Position numbers and translations under genes: made by a program. The notes below the pieces were generated by a model. The model was not told the DNA's origin, did no database searches, and saw nothing but the letters and a program-made list of their open reading frames with translations. Below are positions 61,287 through 64,000 of a DNA stretch of 64,000 nucleotides, piece after piece; the stretch's first letter is position 1, and every line of letters begins with the position of its first letter. Origin of the DNA: GCA-2401735 sp051252095 (lineage in GTDB: Bacteria; Pseudomonadota; Gammaproteobacteria; Burkholderiales; Methylophilaceae). Location of the stretch: NCBI GenBank assembly GCA_051252095.1, contig JBPOFK010000003.1:108623-172622 (forward strand), in the 5' to 3' direction.

Positions 61287-63248
61287 ATGGCTCGACCCAA
61301 ATCAAAGAAGACGCTAGACAAAGAAAAGAAAAAGCTTGAAGCGGAAGCTGCAAAAGACCCAGAAGTCGTTGCGCTAGATGCTGAAACAAGACGTACCCGA
61401 CTAAAAACCCTTATTGTATTAGGCAAAGAGCGTGGTTATTTAACCTACGCTGAGATTAATGACCATTTGCCTGATGATGTTCAAAATACCGATCAAATAG
61501 ACGGTATTATTGGCATGATTAATGACATGGGCATTAGTGTGTACGAGCAGGCGCCTGATGCTGAGGCGTTGTTAATGAATGATGCGCCTACGCCAGTAGC
61601 AGATGATGATGCGGCGGAAGAAGCTGAGCAAGCATTGGCAACAGTCGATTCTGAGTTCGGTCGAACTACTGATCCTGTTCGTATGTATATGCGCGAAATG
61701 GGCACCGTTGATTTGTTGACGCGTGAAAGCGAAATTGAAATTGCGCGACGGATTGAGGACGGTTTAAAACATATGGTGCAGGCAATCGCTGCATGCCCCA
61801 CAACGATTAGTGAGTTGCTTGCTATTGTTGACCGTGTTGAAAATGATGAAATCAGCGTTGAAGAACTGGTTGATGGTCTGATTGATAACGATATCGGGCT
61901 GGATAAGAACTTCGAAACAGATTCTGCGGCAGGTAAGGTGACTGACGACGATGATGATGAAGACGATGAAGAGGAAACAGCTGAGGAAGCAGAAGCAAAA
62001 GCAGATGCTATTACCAAAGAGGCATTGTCACGTCTGAGAGAAGAGGTGTTAGCCCGTTTTGCTGTGATTCGCGAAACGAATGCCAAGATGAATGAAATTC
62101 GGATGGACAGAGGTTCACAGGATCCCGAATATAAAGCATTACATCAAACGGTATTACAAGAGTTAATGGTTTTCCGTTTTTCTGCAAAACAAGTAGAAAT
62201 TTTATGTGGCCAAGTGCGTGAATTGGTACAGGATGTAAGGACGCATGAAAGAAAAATTCTCGAATTCTGTGTGAATAAATCTGGAATGACGCGTCAGTAC
62301 TTTATTAAAAGCTTTGTTGGTAATGAGATTGATTTAGGGTGGCTGGATGACGAGCTCGCTAAAAATCAGCCATACACAGAGGTTTTAAGCCGGTATAGAG
62401 ATTCAGTAATTGATCAACAAGATCGCTTGATTGCACTACAAGAAAAAATTGGCTTACCAATTAAAGAGCTTAAAGACATCAATAAGCAAATGACGACAGG
62501 TGAAGCAAGAGCACGTAGAGCGAAGCGTGAAATGATTGAAGCAAACTTACGTTTGGTGATATCGATTGCTAAAAAATATACAAATCGTGGTTTACAGTTT
62601 CTTGACTTAATACAAGAAGGTAATATTGGGTTAATGAAAGCGGTTGACAAGTTCGAATATCGCCGTGGTTTTAAATTTTCAACTTATGCAACATGGTGGA
62701 TTAGGCAAGCGATTACAAGGTCAATTGCCGACCAAGCGCGCACCATTCGTATCCCTGTGCATATGATAGAAACAATTAATAAAATGAATCGTATTAGTCG
62801 TCAAATACTGCAAGAGTCTGGTATGGAGCCCGATCCTGCATTGTTGGCAGAGAAAATGGAAATGCCAGAAGACAAAATTCGAAAAATTTTAAAAATCAGT
62901 AAAGAACCGATTTCAATGGAAACGCCAATAGGCGACGATGAAGATTCACATTTGGGTGATTTCATCGAAGATACGACGACACTCGCACCAATGGATGCTG
63001 CGGTATACGGTAGCCTGCGAGATGCAACCTCTGAAGTGTTAGAGTCATTAACGCCTCGAGAGGCAAAGGTGTTGAGGATGCGCTTTGGTATTGAAATGAA
63101 CACAGACCACACGCTGGAAGAGGTTGGAAAACAGTTTGACGTTACACGTGAGCGGATACGTCAGATAGAGGCTAAAGCGCTTAGAAAATTGCGTCACCCA
63201 ACGCGCTCTGAGCGACTAAAAAGCTTCCTTGAGACAGGGCAAGATTAA
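61287..63248 (+). CDS. rpoD: RNA polymerase primary sigma factor (sigma-70)
   Basis: The housekeeping sigma factor, 653 residues from ATG at 61287, which has AAAAGGA six bases upstream; the ATG at 61251 lacks a ribosome site. Region 1.1 is basic then YLTYAEINDHLPDD; region 1.2 DPVRMYMREMG; a non-conserved region with an acidic run (DDDDDEDDEEE); region 2 (GLQFLDLIQEGNIGLMKAVD, FSTYATWWIRQAITRSIADQ); region 4.2 (VTRERIRQIEAKALRKLRHP). A TATAAT at 61200-61205 in the 176-base gap after dnaG may give it its own promoter, but no fitting -35 was seen. Confidence 0.98.
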   Translation: MARPKSKKTLDKEKKKLEAEAAKDPEVVALDAETRRTRLKTLIVLGKERGYLTYAEINDHLPDDVQNTDQIDGIIGMINDMGISVYEQAPDAEALLMNDAPTPVADDDAAEEAEQALATVDSEFGRTTDPVRMYMREMGTVDLLTRESEIEIARRIEDGLKHMVQAIAACPTTISELLAIVDRVENDEISVEELVDGLIDNDIGLDKNFETDSAAGKVTDDDDDEDDEEETAEEAEAKADAITKEALSRLREEVLARFAVIRETNAKMNEIRMDRGSQDPEYKALHQTVLQELMVFRFSAKQVEILCGQVRELVQDVRTHERKILEFCVNKSGMTRQYFIKSFVGNEIDLGWLDDELAKNQPYTEVLSRYRDSVIDQQDRLIALQEKIGLPIKELKDINKQMTTGEARARRAKREMIEANLRLVISIAKKYTNRGLQFLDLIQEGNIGLMKAVDKFEYRRGFKFSTYATWWIRQAITRSIADQARTIRIPVHMIETINKMNRISRQILQESGMEPDPALLAEKMEMPEDKIRKILKISKEPISMETPIGDDEDSHLGDFIEDTTTLAPMDAAVYGSLRDATSEVLESLTPREAKVLRMRFGIEMNTDHTLEEVGKQFDVTRERIRQIEAKALRKLRHPTRSERLKSFLETGQD

Positions 63249-63263
63249 GTAAAAAAAGTTTTT

Positions 63264-63342
<79 letters not shown>

Positions 63343-63398
63343 AATAAAAAGCAATGAAAGTATTGTTTTTCATATAACAATTATTAGAGGAGCATGAA

Positions 63399-63659
63399 TT
63401 GACTACAAAATTGGTACTCGACTATCTTAAAAAACACGGACAAAAACTGGACCGTGAAATCGCTAAAAGTACTGGCATATCCTTAAAGCAGGTGCATGAC
63501 TCTATCGCTGAGCTGGAAACCAATAAAGCAGTGTCTAGCTGCAGTGTGACTAACTTTGAGAATGGTGTTGCGATTGAAGGGCGGTTATGCCGAATTTCTG
63601 GATATATACCACCAGCTGCCCCAGGCAGAAAATCATCCCCACAACCTGCATCGACATGA
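63399..63659 (+). CDS. Small winged-helix-like protein
   Basis: An 86-residue protein. Residues 1-50 look like a winged helix (LVLDYLKKHGQKLDREIAKS, TGISLKQVHDSIAEL), followed by a short strand region with two Cys (SSCSVTNFEN, EGRLCRISGYIPPAAPGRK). The pattern occurs in short betaproteobacterial regulator-like proteins with no known role. The start is TTG at 63399 with AGGAG seven bases upstream. A terminator follows. Confidence 0.75.
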   Translation: MTTKLVLDYLKKHGQKLDREIAKSTGISLKQVHDSIAELETNKAVSSCSVTNFENGVAIEGRLCRISGYIPPAAPGRKSSPQPAST

Positions 63660-63693
63660 TAATGGCTTAGCATTTAAGTATAAATAGAAAGAT

Positions 63694-63727
63694 AAAAAAC
63701 GGCTTACTTTTTGTAAGCCGTTTTTTT
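63694..63727 (+). terminator. Terminator after the winged-helix-like gene
   Basis: A 14-bp stem AAAAAACGGCTTAC / GTAAGCCGTTTTTT with a T5 loop and a T-run, 35 bases after the stop. Confidence 0.93.
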
Positions 63728-64000
63728 GCGGCCACAAAAAATGGTATTTTGAAAACTCAGCAATAGATAGTTTTATAAATAAGAAAAAATGCACATTGAA
63801 TGGGTTGAATAGACATATTAGTTATATAGGTACTTTAAAAAATGAAATAGGAGTAGTATTTTTATTATATAAATCTGAATTTATATAACTTAATTGTTGG
63901 GCTTTAAGAATAACTTAATAATATCAATAGCTTGCTGTTATATAGTTGTATAGTATTTTGTTGTGTTAATCCTAATTTATGATTGCATCTAGATGAAATA
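63728..64000. other. AT-rich region without a gene (window end)
   Basis: About 270 bases with many A/T tracts and no open frame of useful size. It may be the promoter region of a gene beyond the window or an accessory segment border. No promoter can be placed with confidence. Confidence 0.5.

Noticed and set aside
61493..62086. A 197-residue open frame on the minus strand opposite rpoD
   Set aside because: Poly-Ser stretches reflect the acidic run of rpoD read backwards; no ribosome site or family pattern.

Overview
The window is a dense, AT-rich stretch of a betaproteobacterial chromosome made mostly of conserved housekeeping genes. The best fit is a methylotroph of the Methylophilaceae (Methylotenera or a close relative). 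This rests on an unannotated-size pqqA gene (36103-36174) beside a quinoprotein-dehydrogenase-type SoxYZ-like carrier, on betaproteobacterial gene orders (mrcA divergent from pilMNOPQ-aroKB; uvrA divergent from MFS-ssb; fmdB-DUF502-aspS; ruvC-ruvA...ruvB-ybgC-tolQRAB-pal-cpoB-queE-queC; rpsP-rimM-trmD-rplS; rpsU-yqeY-dnaG-rpoD), and on the low GC. The genus is an inference from gene content, not a measured result.

Layout. 1-2803: trpG (cut by the window edge), trpD, a DUF3465 lipoprotein and trpC. 2897-4981: hemB, a BLUF blue-light sensor and a nucleotidyltransferase-like protein. 4999-14465: mrcA (PBP1A) divergent from the type IV pilus operon pilMNOPQ, then aroK-aroB. 14762-16957: a porin and an orphan oxygenase-like gene bracketed by dispersed repeats. 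17155-21999: the nitrogen cluster glnA-DUF4124-ntrB-ntrC on the minus strand, with a sigma-54 promoter and two NtrC sites upstream of glnA. 22093-25564: rhodanese, aroE, mtgA, DUF456 and an HDOD protein. 25573-33226: uvrA, a YajR-like MFS pump, ssb, fmdB-like, DUF502 and aspS. 33225-36790: a structured intergenic element, a PIN/NYN-type nuclease, apt, a VOC protein, the SoxYZ-like carrier, pqqA and a CBS protein. 36973-45173: yebC, ruvC, ruvA, then a TonB receptor / periplasmic binding protein / GGDEF-EAL cassette, then ruvB. 45161-51802: ybgC, the Tol-Pal system and queE-queC. 51853-54744: an orphan LuxR-type regulator and the rpsP operon. 54836-58539: ogt, xerD, DUF2007, folB, plsY and tsaD. 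58648-63342: the macromolecular synthesis operon and tRNA-Ile2. 63399-64000: a small winged-helix-like protein and AT-rich DNA with no gene.

How it works together. The nitrogen block is a self-contained loop in which NtrB/NtrC activates glnA through sigma-54. Pilus genes, PBP1A, MtgA and Tol-Pal together cover envelope building and twitching. The least ordinary parts are the signalling cassette lying between ruvA and ruvB, the orphan pqqA/SoxYZ locus, the terminator-like hairpin that touches the aroK start codon, the long low-complexity tail on ribosomal protein S16, and the roughly 100-nt multi-arm hairpin after aspS. No CRISPR array, prophage, insertion sequence or rRNA was seen. I found no convincing wholly new multi-gene system; the ruv-split cassette is the strongest candidate for follow-up.
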